The position numbers and the translations under genes were made by a program. From assembly GCA_028708945.1 (NCBI GenBank), contig JAQVXV010000007.1:1-64000 (forward strand): a stretch of DNA of 64,000 nucleotides. Reading direction: 5' to 3'. The stretch comes from Bacilli bacterium. Lineage in GTDB: Bacteria > Bacillota_I > Bacilli_A > RF39 > UBA660. Shown piece by piece: positions 26,254 to 34,622 of this stretch. Positions within the stretch are counted from its first letter, which is position 1; every line of letters starts with the position of its first letter. Below the pieces are notes generated by a model that made no database searches, had not been told where the DNA came from, and was given only the letters and a program-made list of their open reading frames with translations.

Positions 26254-26472
26254 ATGATATATGATGAAATAGAAGAAAAAGAGGAATTTAAAAAGGTTTT
26301 ACCGCTAGTAGAAAAATTAACAGAACTACAACTAGAAAAAAAAGGTATAAATTCTGATACCCCTAACTATATAGTAATTTATTGGAATGTTAAAAAAAGT
26401 ATTTTGAAAGAAAATTTTGATATTGATTGGAAAACACCAGAAGAATTAAATCCGGATATTTTATTTAATTAG
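26254..26472 (+). CDS. Small acidic protein, unknown
   Basis: 72 residues, strongly charged (many Glu and Lys), no signal or membrane segment, with a central YIVIYWNVKKSIL strand-like stretch. RBS AGGAGGG. No family recognised. It precedes the zincin-like gene by 7 bp under a shared promoter, so it may act with or regulate that protein (inference from position only). Confidence 0.65.
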   Translation: MIYDEIEEKEEFKKVLPLVEKLTELQLEKKGINSDTPNYIVIYWNVKKSILKENFDIDWKTPEELNPDILFN

Positions 26473-26479
26473 GTGTAAG

Positions 26480-28030
26480 ATGTATAAATTGGAAAAATAT
26501 AACCAAGAAACTCAACAAACCATAAATCAATTTATTGAAGATTTTCAAAATATATTTCCAAATAAATTAAGTAATGAAAAAATAATAAATAGAATTAATA
26601 CAAATTTAGAATCTGACATTATTTTTACTGATGATTTAGTTGCTAATTGTGTTGGTAATTACAATTTGAAAACTCGCGAAATAAAAATTTTAAAAGATCA
26701 ACAATATATAGGAAAAACTATATTTCACGAATTTGTTCATGTACTAACGAAAGAATTTAATGAAGATAGAGACAACAAATATTTAAGTGAAGTTTTTACA
26801 ACTTTAGCAGAAGAAAAATATTGTGAATATTACGGAATAAATATAAAAAAAAGGGTAAATGCATATGTCCCTGATTTTGGTCATCAATTACAACTTGTAT
26901 TTGGAGATGAGTTGTTAGATAGATTTTTAAAAGAGCCTAGTAAAATGCACTTATTATTTAGCACTTCTTATTTGCCTCCAATAGCAGCAGAACTTATGCA
27001 AAAAGGAACATTGAAAGAACTAGCTAAAAACTATAATTTTATTATATCTAATTTAGGAACTAATTCTGATGATGTTCAATTATTAGAAGACATTGAAAGA
27101 GTCGAAAGTCTCATTCTATCTCAATTTACAAGTAGAATATCAAATAATCCAAGTAAAGAAAATCTGTGCAATTTAGAGAGACTTTATAATAGTCAATTTC
27201 AACCCGATTATTATTTATATAATAGAATAATAGAACAAAAATATCAAAACGGGGACATTAAAAAAGAATATATAAATCAAATTCCACAATTATGCAATTT
27301 ATGTAATATGTCTAAAAAAGATAATTTTGATGATTTAAAATCTTATATAAGTGGTAGAAATATAAGTCAGAATAATATTAATTTTATAAGTCATAAAATA
27401 TTTGGATATTCTGATTTAATTATTGATGAACCATTTAGAGAATCAGTTTATAATCGAAAAAATTATAAATTGAATAAAGACTTTTATGAAACTTTAACAA
27501 ATTTTGTTATTGATGATTCTATTGAATTTGACGAGATTAAAGGGTGTTCTTTTTCAAAAGAAGATACAAAAGATGAAATAGATGATATAAGAGTGTTACT
27601 TAAAAATGGTGAAATAGATGGTTATGAGAAATTAATTAATGCTTTAAGTCGCGAGAAAAGTAAAAAATATTTTATATATGATGAAAATGTTTTAAAAAAC
27701 GTGATTGAGGATAATATATTATTAACTAATATGAAATCAGAAGATTTTTGTAAGCAGATAAAAGATTATAAAGTGGATATAACTTCTTTAGCACAATTTT
27801 TAACTAAAAATAGTATAAATGAAGTCTTTTGTGACGATTATTATTTAGAGGAAGTAAAAGATATTTTATCAGCAGGTGATGAGTATGATTTTTTTATTCA
27901 AGATAATGATAACGCTATTTTAAAAGTAAGTATGGAAGGAACCGATGAATTATCTATTAAGTATGATTTAATAGCAACTACTGTTCCTAACAAAATATCT
28001 GTTCAAAAGAATCCAAGTAGAATAAAATAA
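26480..28030 (+). CDS. Putative zinc metallopeptidase (zincin, HEFVH), unknown family
   Basis: 516 residues, no signal peptide, so probably cytoplasmic. TIFHEFVHVLT at ~residues 80-90 is an HExxH zinc site in a helix. Acidic residues in YLSEVFTTLAEEKYCEYYG (~102-121) could give the third ligand, as in gluzincins. The remaining ~400 residues are Asn/Ile/Lys-rich, helical, and not recognised. RBS AGGTG sits directly after the small upstream gene. Proteolytic function is inferred from the motif alone; the two-gene unit has a dedicated promoter. Confidence 0.65.
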   Translation: MYKLEKYNQETQQTINQFIEDFQNIFPNKLSNEKIINRINTNLESDIIFTDDLVANCVGNYNLKTREIKILKDQQYIGKTIFHEFVHVLTKEFNEDRDNKYLSEVFTTLAEEKYCEYYGINIKKRVNAYVPDFGHQLQLVFGDELLDRFLKEPSKMHLLFSTSYLPPIAAELMQKGTLKELAKNYNFIISNLGTNSDDVQLLEDIERVESLILSQFTSRISNNPSKENLCNLERLYNSQFQPDYYLYNRIIEQKYQNGDIKKEYINQIPQLCNLCNMSKKDNFDDLKSYISGRNISQNNINFISHKIFGYSDLIIDEPFRESVYNRKNYKLNKDFYETLTNFVIDDSIEFDEIKGCSFSKEDTKDEIDDIRVLLKNGEIDGYEKLINALSREKSKKYFIYDENVLKNVIEDNILLTNMKSEDFCKQIKDYKVDITSLAQFLTKNSINEVFCDDYYLEEVKDILSAGDEYDFFIQDNDNAILKVSMEGTDELSIKYDLIATTVPNKISVQKNPSRIK

Positions 28031-28056
28031 TAATTGTTTAACAAAGAAGGTGGATT

Positions 28057-29238
28057 ATGTATGATGTAATTGTTATTGGTGCTGGACCTGCTGGAGTAAT
28101 GGCTAGTATCAAGGCGGGTAGTCGCAATAAAAAAGTTTTATTGATAGAAAAAAACGAAAAAATACTTAAAAAATTAGAACTAACTGGTGGTGGAAGATGT
28201 AATTTAACTAATTTTAAACCACTAAAAGTATTTATTGAACAATTACCAGTCAATAGCAAAAATTTATATAGTACCCTAACTTCTTTTGGGCCAAAAGAAA
28301 TAATGGATTATTTTAATAAATTAGGAGTTAAACTTAAGATTGAAAACGAAGATAGAGTATTTCCTGTTAGTAATAGTTCTTTTTCAATAATTGAAGCTTT
28401 AATAAGTGAACTAAAAAAATATAAAGTTGAATTAAAATTAAATGAAAATGTAAAAGATTTAGTATTAGATGAGAAAATAAAGATAGTTAAAACAAATCAA
28501 GATATATATAAAACAAAAAACATTATTATAGCGACAGGAGGATTTAGTTATCCTCAAACTGGTTCTAATGGTGATGGATATCGTTTAGCAAAAAAAATAA
28601 AACAAGATGTAACTGATGTATATCCAGCAGAAACTTTTTTAATAACAAAACAAAACCATAATTTAAATGGTATTACAATTGAAGATGTAGATATTTATTT
28701 AGATAAAGAGAAAGTGTCTGGGTCACTATTATTTACTCATACTGGTTTAAGTGGACCTGCAATTTTTAAAATAAGTGAAAAAGTTTATAAAAAATTAAAA
28801 GAAGAAGTTGTAATCATTAATGTTGATTTTAAACCCAAAATAAATATTGAAAAATTGCTTGATGATTTAAATAATTATGATTCCAAAAAAGAAGTATTAA
28901 CATTTATAAAATCACTATTACCAAAACGATTAGCATATTATTTAATCAGTGATTTTAATAAAGTGAAGATAGGTCAATTATCAAAACAACAAAAACAAAA
29001 AATTGTTTTTAAAATTAAAAAATACCCATTAGAAATTATAAAAACTGGTTCTTTAGAACAAAGTTTAATAACTGGTGGTGGAGTCGATATGAAAAAAATT
29101 AACTCTAAAACAATGGAATCGATTCAAAATAAAGGTGTTTATTTTATTGGTGAAGTGCTAGATATTCATGGTCATACAGGCGGCTATAATATTACTTTAG
29201 CCCTATCTACTGGATATACTGCTGGTAATTCAATATAA
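28057..29238 (+). CDS. FAD-dependent oxidoreductase, BaiN/YhiN (HI0933) family
   Basis: 393 residues. YDVIVIGAGPAGVMASI is the N-terminal FAD Rossmann motif. LELTGGGRCNLTN (~residues 44-56), IIATGGFSYPQTGSNGDGYRLA (~158-179), SGSLLFTHTGLSGPAIF, and the C-terminal GEVLDIHGHTGGYNITLALSTGYTAG are family signatures. Members are flavoproteins of mostly unknown substrate; BaiN from gut clostridia was linked to bile-acid dehydroxylation, which cannot be assumed here. RBS AGAAGGTGG; it lies 26 bp after the zincin gene and may be co-transcribed. Confidence 0.88.
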   Translation: MYDVIVIGAGPAGVMASIKAGSRNKKVLLIEKNEKILKKLELTGGGRCNLTNFKPLKVFIEQLPVNSKNLYSTLTSFGPKEIMDYFNKLGVKLKIENEDRVFPVSNSSFSIIEALISELKKYKVELKLNENVKDLVLDEKIKIVKTNQDIYKTKNIIIATGGFSYPQTGSNGDGYRLAKKIKQDVTDVYPAETFLITKQNHNLNGITIEDVDIYLDKEKVSGSLLFTHTGLSGPAIFKISEKVYKKLKEEVVIINVDFKPKINIEKLLDDLNNYDSKKEVLTFIKSLLPKRLAYYLISDFNKVKIGQLSKQQKQKIVFKIKKYPLEIIKTGSLEQSLITGGGVDMKKINSKTMESIQNKGVYFIGEVLDIHGHTGGYNITLALSTGYTAGNSI

Positions 29239-29286
29239 AAGAAAAAAATAAAAAATTTATGATATTATATAATTAGGAGGTATATT

Positions 29287-29520
29287 ATGAATAACAATAA
29301 TATGGATGATACTCAAATAATTGAAGTTGATGAAAAATTAAAAGAAATCCAAATAACTGATAAAGAAAAGAAAGAATCTGAGGTTCTCTCTGTTGAACAA
29401 ATAGAAAAAGAAATAAGAAAGGCTAAGAAAAGTGAAAAGAACAATTTCGTATTTATTTTATTGTTTTTAATCCTTTTAGCGCTTTTTATCTATTTTTTAC
29501 CACAAATTATTAGTTTGTAA
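29287..29520 (+). CDS. Small tail-anchored membrane protein, unknown
   Basis: 77 residues. An acidic, helical cytoplasmic part of ~52 residues is followed by a single C-terminal membrane helix (FVFILLFLILLALFIYFLP). Strong AGGAGGT. Its promoter is probably the TATGATATTATATAAT stretch just upstream. It has no recognised family. It stands before scpA and its stop lies in a terminator stem, so it is transcribed alone. Confidence 0.7.
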   Translation: MNNNNMDDTQIIEVDEKLKEIQITDKEKKESEVLSVEQIEKEIRKAKKSEKNNFVFILLFLILLALFIYFLPQIISL

Positions 29521-29541
29521 GGGTATTTACTCTTACTTTTT
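29517..29541 (+). terminator. Terminator overlapping the stop of the tail-anchored gene
   Basis: GTAAGGGTATTTACTCTTAC hairpin followed by T's. The TAA stop is in the stem. Confidence 0.7.
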
Positions 29542-29542
29542 T

Positions 29543-29552
29543 ATGGTATAAT
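29543..29552 (+). promoter_or_regulatory. Extended -10 promoter of scpAB
   Basis: ATGGTATAAT with TATAAT at 29547-29552, directly after the terminator T-run, 16 nt before the scpA ATG. Confidence 0.6.
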
Positions 29553-29568
29553 GAAATAGGTGTTATTT

Positions 29569-30270
29569 ATGAACTATGAAGTTAAAATAGATGAATTCGA
29601 AGGACCTTTAGATCTATTATTGTATCTTATTAAACAGGCTAATATCAACATTTGGGATATTAAGATAGAAGTTATAGCTAGACAATATTTAGACTATATA
29701 AACAGTATGGAACAATTAAATTTAAATATAGCCAGCGAATATTTAGTAATGGCTGCTGAATTAATTGAAATGAAATCTGCTACTTTATTACCAAAAAAAG
29801 AAGTAGAAGAAGAAATTGAAGAAGATCCTCGTGAACAATTAATAAATAGGTTACTAGAGTATGAAAGTTATAAACAAATGACTTCCGTTTTCAAAGATTT
29901 TGAAAGTGAAAGAAAATTGATACATACTAAAGAACCGAGTTATTTAGATGAATTTAAAAACGAAGAAATTACAGCTAAGGTAGATGTTGAAGATTTATTA
30001 AATGCATTTTCTTTATTTTTGCAAAAGAAAGAATTTGATAAACCATTAAATACTAAAATAACAACAATCGAATATTCTATCGAAGAAAGAAAAATAGAAA
30101 TAAAACATATAATAAAAACTAAAAAAAGAGTAGAATTTGAAGAATTATTTGAAATATATAATAAAGATTATATTATTGTTACTTTTTTATCAATATTAGA
30201 TTTAGCAAAAAAACAGGAATTGAAAATCGAACAAGAAAAAAATTTTGACAAGATATATTTAGTAGGGTGA
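29569..30270 (+). CDS. scpA: Segregation and condensation protein A
   Basis: 233 residues from the ATG at 29569, with AGGTG 7 nt before it; a GTG three codons upstream would overlap the ribosome site. The N-terminal block YEVKIDEFEGPLDLLLYLIKQANINIWDI (residues ~3-31) is the ScpA kleisin signature that binds the Smc neck. A middle acidic region and a C-terminal winged helix follow. ScpA with ScpB closes the Smc ring, which organises and separates daughter chromosomes. scpB begins 4 bp later. Confidence 0.95.
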   Translation: MNYEVKIDEFEGPLDLLLYLIKQANINIWDIKIEVIARQYLDYINSMEQLNLNIASEYLVMAAELIEMKSATLLPKKEVEEEIEEDPREQLINRLLEYESYKQMTSVFKDFESERKLIHTKEPSYLDEFKNEEITAKVDVEDLLNAFSLFLQKKEFDKPLNTKITTIEYSIEERKIEIKHIIKTKKRVEFEELFEIYNKDYIIVTFLSILDLAKKQELKIEQEKNFDKIYLVG

Positions 30271-30274
30271 TGAC

Positions 30275-30838
30275 ATGTTGGGAGTATTGGAAGGTATTTT
30301 ATTTGTCGTTGGAGATGAAGGAATAAGTAAAGAACGTTTAATAGAAGTTTTAGAACAAAATGAAAATGAAATTGACCTGTTATTGGAACAGTTAAAAACA
30401 AGATATAACAATGATGATTTTGGAATTAACATTGAGTTTTTTGGCGGTAAAATTAAGTTAGTAACCAAAAAAGAACATAGTCAATATTATGAAAAATTAA
30501 TGTCAGTTTCTAAAAATGATAATTTAAGTCAACCGGCATTAGAAACTTTAGCAATAATTGCTTATAATTCACCTGTAACAAGAAGTAATATAGAGGAAAT
30601 TAGAGGAGTAGATTGTACTTATATAATAAGAAAATTAGTCTTCCAAAATCTAATTAAAGAAGTTGGAAGATCTGAATTACCGGGAAGACCAATTCTATAT
30701 GGAATAACTGATGAATTTTTAGATTATTTAGGATTAAAGTCTTTAGATGACTTGCCTAAACCAACTCCAATTGAAGTAGATCATCATGAAGTTGATTTAT
30801 ATGAAACAAATTATAAAGATGAACAAATAAATATATAA
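30275..30838 (+). CDS. scpB: Segregation and condensation protein B
   Basis: 187 residues. Two winged helices: GVLEGILFVVGDEGISKERLIEVLE (~residues 2-26), then LSQPALETLAIIAYNSPVTRSNIEEIRGVDC (~78-108) and GRSELPGRPILYGITDEFLDYLGL (~128-151). These are the ScpB signatures. It dimerises and binds ScpA in the Smc complex. RBS GGGTGATG overlaps the scpA stop, giving coupled translation. Confidence 0.95.
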   Translation: MLGVLEGILFVVGDEGISKERLIEVLEQNENEIDLLLEQLKTRYNNDDFGINIEFFGGKIKLVTKKEHSQYYEKLMSVSKNDNLSQPALETLAIIAYNSPVTRSNIEEIRGVDCTYIIRKLVFQNLIKEVGRSELPGRPILYGITDEFLDYLGLKSLDDLPKPTPIEVDHHEVDLYETNYKDEQINI

Positions 30839-30856
30839 AAAAATAAAAAAATATGA

Positions 30857-30862
30857 TATAAT
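30857..30862 (+). promoter_or_regulatory. -10 element of the tRNA-Leu gene
   Basis: TATAAT in TATGATATAAT, 12 nt before the mature tRNA 5' end. Confidence 0.6.
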
Positions 30863-30874
30863 TTATTTATCTTT

Positions 30875-30961
30875 GCTCGTGTGATGGAATTGGTAGACGT
30901 GATAGACTCAAAATCTATTGGCCTTAAAGCTGTGTCGGTTCGAGTCCGACCACGAGCACCA
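30875..30961 (+). tRNA. tRNA-Leu (anticodon CAA)
   Basis: 87 nt. The acceptor stem GCTCGTG (30875-30881) pairs with CACGAGC (30951-30957), followed by discriminator A and an encoded CCA. The anticodon loop CTCAAAA carries CAA, reading TTG. A long variable arm (class II) is present, and the T-loop GGTTCGAGTCC fits. Decodes a minor Leu codon next to the dominant TTA. Confidence 0.96.
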
Positions 30962-30971
30962 TAAAGGAAAC

Positions 30972-30998
30972 AAAGAAGTAATTTACTTCTTTTTATTT
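30972..30998 (+). terminator. Terminator of the tRNA-Leu gene
   Basis: AAGAAGTA (30973-30980), short loop, TACTTCTT, then a T-rich run. Confidence 0.75.
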
Positions 30999-31028
30999 TT
31001 AATTAAGTTGTAAATAAAAAGTTTTGCC

Positions 31029-31057
31029 TTTTTTTTTTGCGTGTTTTGTTGTATACT
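31029..31057 (+). promoter_or_regulatory. Probable promoter at the head of the Tad/T4SS locus
   Basis: A T-run where a -35 is expected and TATACT at 31052-31057, 24 nt before the first ATG; RBS AAGGTAGGTG. Confidence 0.45.
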
Positions 31058-31081
31058 AAATATATAAGGTAGGTGAAAAAA

Positions 31082-32674
31082 ATGATTTTAAAAAGACCCT
31101 ATGCATTTTTAATAAAACATTTCCGCTTTTTACATTTCGTTTTAGCAACCTTAATGATTTATTTGGCATTTAGAACTAATATTATATTAAAGTTTTATAA
31201 TGCTTATATAATGGACCAAAGTGATACTATAATCGATGCGGTAGGAACATATAATCAAGCAATGTTTATATTGCCTTTTGTGTTTTTAGCTTTTTTAATC
31301 ATTGTTTTAGCGGTTTTACTTAGAAAACAAAAACCGGTTGTTTTTTATGTCGTAAACATTGTAATTGCATTAGCGTCATTAATTATTTATAACTTTTCTT
31401 ATTCTAATATGCTTGAATTAGAAAAGCGTATTATGGAACTTCGTGAATTAAACTTTGTAAGAGATATAGTACAATTATTGTTTTATTTTCAAATTGGAAG
31501 TGCTTTAATATTTTTAGTTAGAGCGACTGGAATAGATGTTAAAAAATTTGGTTTTAGTGAAGAATTAAAATCTTTAGAAGTTGCTGAGTCTGATGCTGAA
31601 GAAGTAGAAGTTAGTTTTAGCGTTGATACAGAAGGTTTTAAAAGATTTTTTAGAAAAACTAAAAGATTTATAAAATATTATTATATTGAAAAAAAATTTA
31701 ATTTTTTTGTTATTTTGTTTATTGTTGCAGGAATGTTTGGAACAACCTTATTTTTAATGTTTAAAAATGATAATAGGTTATTTAATATGAATGAATTATT
31801 TTATACGGATAAATATTCAATAAATGTTGTGAATGCTTATATTTTACAAAATAATTATAAAGGTTTTCAAATGGTCGATGACAATTTTGTAGTTGTTGAA
31901 ACAGAAATATCTAATTTAAGCAAGTCTGAAACTTTAATCACTACAGAGTTTCAATTAGTTTATAAAGATAAAGTATATTACCATGAAAAAAATTTAACTG
32001 GCTCTCCTTTTTTAGATATTGGACAATCATATAAAAATGCTAAAATAGGAAAAGATAAAAAAAAGATTTTATTAGTGTATGAAGTTCCCAAAAATATTAA
32101 TATAGGAGATTTATATTTTAGATATGTAAGAAATTATGATACTAAATGGGGGAAAATAGATCCTGTTTATGATCGAGTAAATTTAAACTATCAACATCTT
32201 GATAATGATTATAAAACAACGGATGTAAATTTAAAAGAAACAGTTATTATTGAAAATACTAATTTAAAAGATACTCAATTTACAATAAATGCTTTTGAAA
32301 TAAAAGATAAATTTACTTTAAATTATAGATTTTGCCCTACTACTTCTAATTGTTATCCTTCTTTAGAGTATGTAAAACCAAATTTAAATAAACGTTACGA
32401 CAAGGTTTTATTAAGTATAAATGGGGTAGTAGAAAACGCAGAAAATAGTTTAAATAATTACAATCTATATACTTTTTTAGAAAAATTTGGTAAAATTATT
32501 TATAGTAAGGATGGTAAAACTATATATAGCAACATAAGTAGTTCGGTATCGCCTTCAAAAGTTAACGTTAAGGATAATTATTATATAGAAATTAAAAAAG
32601 ATATAATGGAATCTGAATCGTTATCTTTACAAATACAAATAAGAAATAACATTTATAATTACCAACTAAAGTAA
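31082..32674 (+). CDS. Polytopic membrane protein opening the Tad/T4SS locus
   Basis: 530 residues from the ATG at 31082 (AGGTAGGTG). Four hydrophobic segments lie in residues ~10-150, then an acidic cytoplasmic stretch and a fifth helix (NFFVILFIVAGMFGTTLFLMF, ~202-222). A ~300-residue C-terminal domain, probably outside, has beta-strand-like character and one Cys pair (FCPTTSNCYP). No family recognised. As first gene of the locus, with the next starting 33 bp on, it is likely a scaffold or membrane component of the machine (inference from position). Confidence 0.65.
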   Translation: MILKRPYAFLIKHFRFLHFVLATLMIYLAFRTNIILKFYNAYIMDQSDTIIDAVGTYNQAMFILPFVFLAFLIIVLAVLLRKQKPVVFYVVNIVIALASLIIYNFSYSNMLELEKRIMELRELNFVRDIVQLLFYFQIGSALIFLVRATGIDVKKFGFSEELKSLEVAESDAEEVEVSFSVDTEGFKRFFRKTKRFIKYYYIEKKFNFFVILFIVAGMFGTTLFLMFKNDNRLFNMNELFYTDKYSINVVNAYILQNNYKGFQMVDDNFVVVETEISNLSKSETLITTEFQLVYKDKVYYHEKNLTGSPFLDIGQSYKNAKIGKDKKKILLVYEVPKNINIGDLYFRYVRNYDTKWGKIDPVYDRVNLNYQHLDNDYKTTDVNLKETVIIENTNLKDTQFTINAFEIKDKFTLNYRFCPTTSNCYPSLEYVKPNLNKRYDKVLLSINGVVENAENSLNNYNLYTFLEKFGKIIYSKDGKTIYSNISSSVSPSKVNVKDNYYIEIKKDIMESESLSLQIQIRNNIYNYQLK

Positions 32675-32707
32675 TAATATGATAAAATAGTTAATGGAGG
32701 TTAGTAA

Positions 32708-33367
32708 ATGAAAAGCATAAGATATATAATATTTATTCTTATAGTATTAGCCCCATATAAAGTAAAAGCAGAATGTAGCTTTTCAGAACTTTCAGAATTA
32801 CAGAAAATTGCATCAAATGTGAATTTTAGTTATGATTATTATTATAAAGTAGAATCGGGAATAAATTCAGAAGTCAGATTTAAGTTAACGATTGCAAATT
32901 TAAATCCAAACATTTACATATATGATGTCGATAAGTTAGAAAATTATCGATATACAGATAAAATTACAATTGAAAAAAATAATTATGTGCCAGGTGGTGC
33001 TTATCAATTTAGAATATATTCAAATAAGCCTGCATGTAAAGGGAGACTTATTTTAACAACATATGTTACATTTCCAAAATATAATAGATTTTCTGAAGAT
33101 GACATTTGTAATGATATAGAAGATTATTACCTATGTAACAAATGGCAACTTTTAAATATAAGTTACCAAGAATTTAAAAATAAAATCAAAGAGTATAAGA
33201 ATGTTCCTGAAGTAGAAAAAGAAATAGTAGTTTTAGAAGAAGCTTGGTATGAAGTGATTTTAGAATATATATATGAATATTATTTATACGTATTGATCAG
33301 TATAATCGTAGTTTGTTCGACATTTATATTTTTATTAAGAAAAAATGAAAATAAAAAATACAAATAA
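32708..33367 (+). CDS. Exported, C-terminally anchored protein of the Tad/T4SS locus
   Basis: 219 residues. Signal peptide 1-21 (cleavage after KVKA), then an extracellular domain with five Cys and a C-terminal membrane helix (YLYVLISIIVVCSTFIFLL) with a short basic tail. RBS TGGAGGT. Function unknown. Its topology matches two other exported proteins of the locus and the protein at 57571. Confidence 0.65.
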   Translation: MKSIRYIIFILIVLAPYKVKAECSFSELSELQKIASNVNFSYDYYYKVESGINSEVRFKLTIANLNPNIYIYDVDKLENYRYTDKITIEKNNYVPGGAYQFRIYSNKPACKGRLILTTYVTFPKYNRFSEDDICNDIEDYYLCNKWQLLNISYQEFKNKIKEYKNVPEVEKEIVVLEEAWYEVILEYIYEYYLYVLISIIVVCSTFIFLLRKNENKKYK

Positions 33368-33382
33368 TGAAAGTGGTGTAAT

Positions 33383-33784
33383 ATGAAAGAGTCAATGTGG
33401 GGAATATTTATTGTTGGTGTTGGCGTATTGGGAATAGCTTTAGTGTTTTTGTTTCAATCGCTGACAAATACAGAGGAAAGTAATACTAATTTACTTAAAG
33501 AAGCAACAAGTGCAGCTATGTATGATTCGATTGATATAGCAGCATATCGTACAAGTGGAATAATAAAAATCGACAGAGAAAAGTTTGCTGAAAATTTTTA
33601 TAGACGCTTTGCTGAAAAAGCGGACTTATCTTACACATACAAATTAGATATATATGATATCAATGAATATCCACCAAAAGTAAGCATTAAAATTTCAACA
33701 ACAACAGCGAGTACAGTAAACAATGACATAATGGAATTTGAATTATCGAGCAAGACAGATGCAATACTCGAATTGCCATATTAG
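33383..33784 (+). CDS. Pilin-like/TadE-like protein (pilin-like 1)
   Basis: 133 residues. A very short polar start MKESMWG is followed by one long hydrophobic helix (IFIVGVGVLGIALVFLFQSL) and a ~100-residue soluble domain. This is the topology of TadE/TadF minor pseudopilins. The N-terminus M-K-E-S is shared with three other small proteins downstream. RBS AAAGTGGTG. Located just before cpaB- and cpaF-like genes, as tadE-type genes often are. Confidence 0.65.
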   Translation: MKESMWGIFIVGVGVLGIALVFLFQSLTNTEESNTNLLKEATSAAMYDSIDIAAYRTSGIIKIDREKFAENFYRRFAEKADLSYTYKLDIYDINEYPPKVSIKISTTTASTVNNDIMEFELSSKTDAILELPY

Positions 33785-33798
33785 GGTAGAAAGGGAAG

Positions 33799-34611
33799 AT
33801 GAAAATGAATAGCGGATTAGGATTTAAATTAAAAAAGTTTTTCACAAATAAAAATACAATTACCATAGTAGGAGTAGTAGTTATAATTTCTTTATTATAT
33901 TTTGGATATAATAAACAAGTTCAAACTGCGGTTGAACCAATTGAAATTCCAATTGCGTCTATGACTATTCAACCAAAAACAGAAATCACCAATCAAATGA
34001 TTTCTTATATCAGTGTGCCATCTATTTCTATAAGTTCTAATGTTTTATTATCAAGTAGAGAAATAATTGGTAAATACACAAGTGTAAACGCTGTTATACC
34101 ACAAGGAAGTATGTTTTTTAAAGATGTTATAGTTTCAAAAGAGAATTTACCGGATTTTGCATTCTCTGAATTAGAGGAAGGACAAGTTCCTGTTTTTATG
34201 GAAGTTGACATTGAACAAACATATGGAAACTCTATATATCCTGGTAATAAAATTGATATTTATATGAAGGGTGAAGAAAACGGAAAAGTTTTTGTAGGAA
34301 AATTAGTTGAAAACGTTAAAGTATTAACTGTAAAAGATAGTAGTGGTCAATCAGTATTTGAAAATCTTGATGAAAATCGTGTGCCTTCTAGTATCACTTA
34401 TGGTTTGCCAAAAGAGATATTTATGCTAATTTTAAAAGCATCGTATATCAATAATGTAGAATTAAAAATTATACCAAAAGGTGGTACGATTGCTGGTGAA
34501 GGTGTTCAAAAAGGATTAGAATATTTAGAACAATATATAACAAGTCAAACAGTAAATATTGAACCTGAAACAAATGATAATGGTGAATTAATAATACCAA
34601 ACAACGATTAA
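33799..34611 (+). CDS. CpaB/RcpC-like pilus assembly protein (SAF domain)
   Basis: 270 residues. One N-terminal helix (ITIVGVVVIISLLYFGY, ~residues 18-34) is followed by a SAF-type domain (IPIASMTIQPKTEITNQMISYISVP, then VNAVIPQGSMFFKDVI, ~50-115) and a beta-rich region with GNKIDIYM and VKVLTV. This is the CpaB/RcpC pattern. CpaB works at the cell envelope in assembly of Flp/Tad pili. The start is either ATG 33799 or the ATG two codons on. It precedes the CpaF ATPase by 11 bp. Confidence 0.8.
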   Translation: MKMNSGLGFKLKKFFTNKNTITIVGVVVIISLLYFGYNKQVQTAVEPIEIPIASMTIQPKTEITNQMISYISVPSISISSNVLLSSREIIGKYTSVNAVIPQGSMFFKDVIVSKENLPDFAFSELEEGQVPVFMEVDIEQTYGNSIYPGNKIDIYMKGEENGKVFVGKLVENVKVLTVKDSSGQSVFENLDENRVPSSITYGLPKEIFMLILKASYINNVELKIIPKGGTIAGEGVQKGLEYLEQYITSQTVNIEPETNDNGELIIPNND

Positions 34612-34622
34612 GGAGGAGTAAA

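Noticed and set aside
30875..31082. tRNA-Leu as integration site of the T4SS block
   Set aside because: The tRNA is intact with encoded CCA, is followed by its own terminator, and no integrase or repeat of its 3' end was seen near 52.5 kb.
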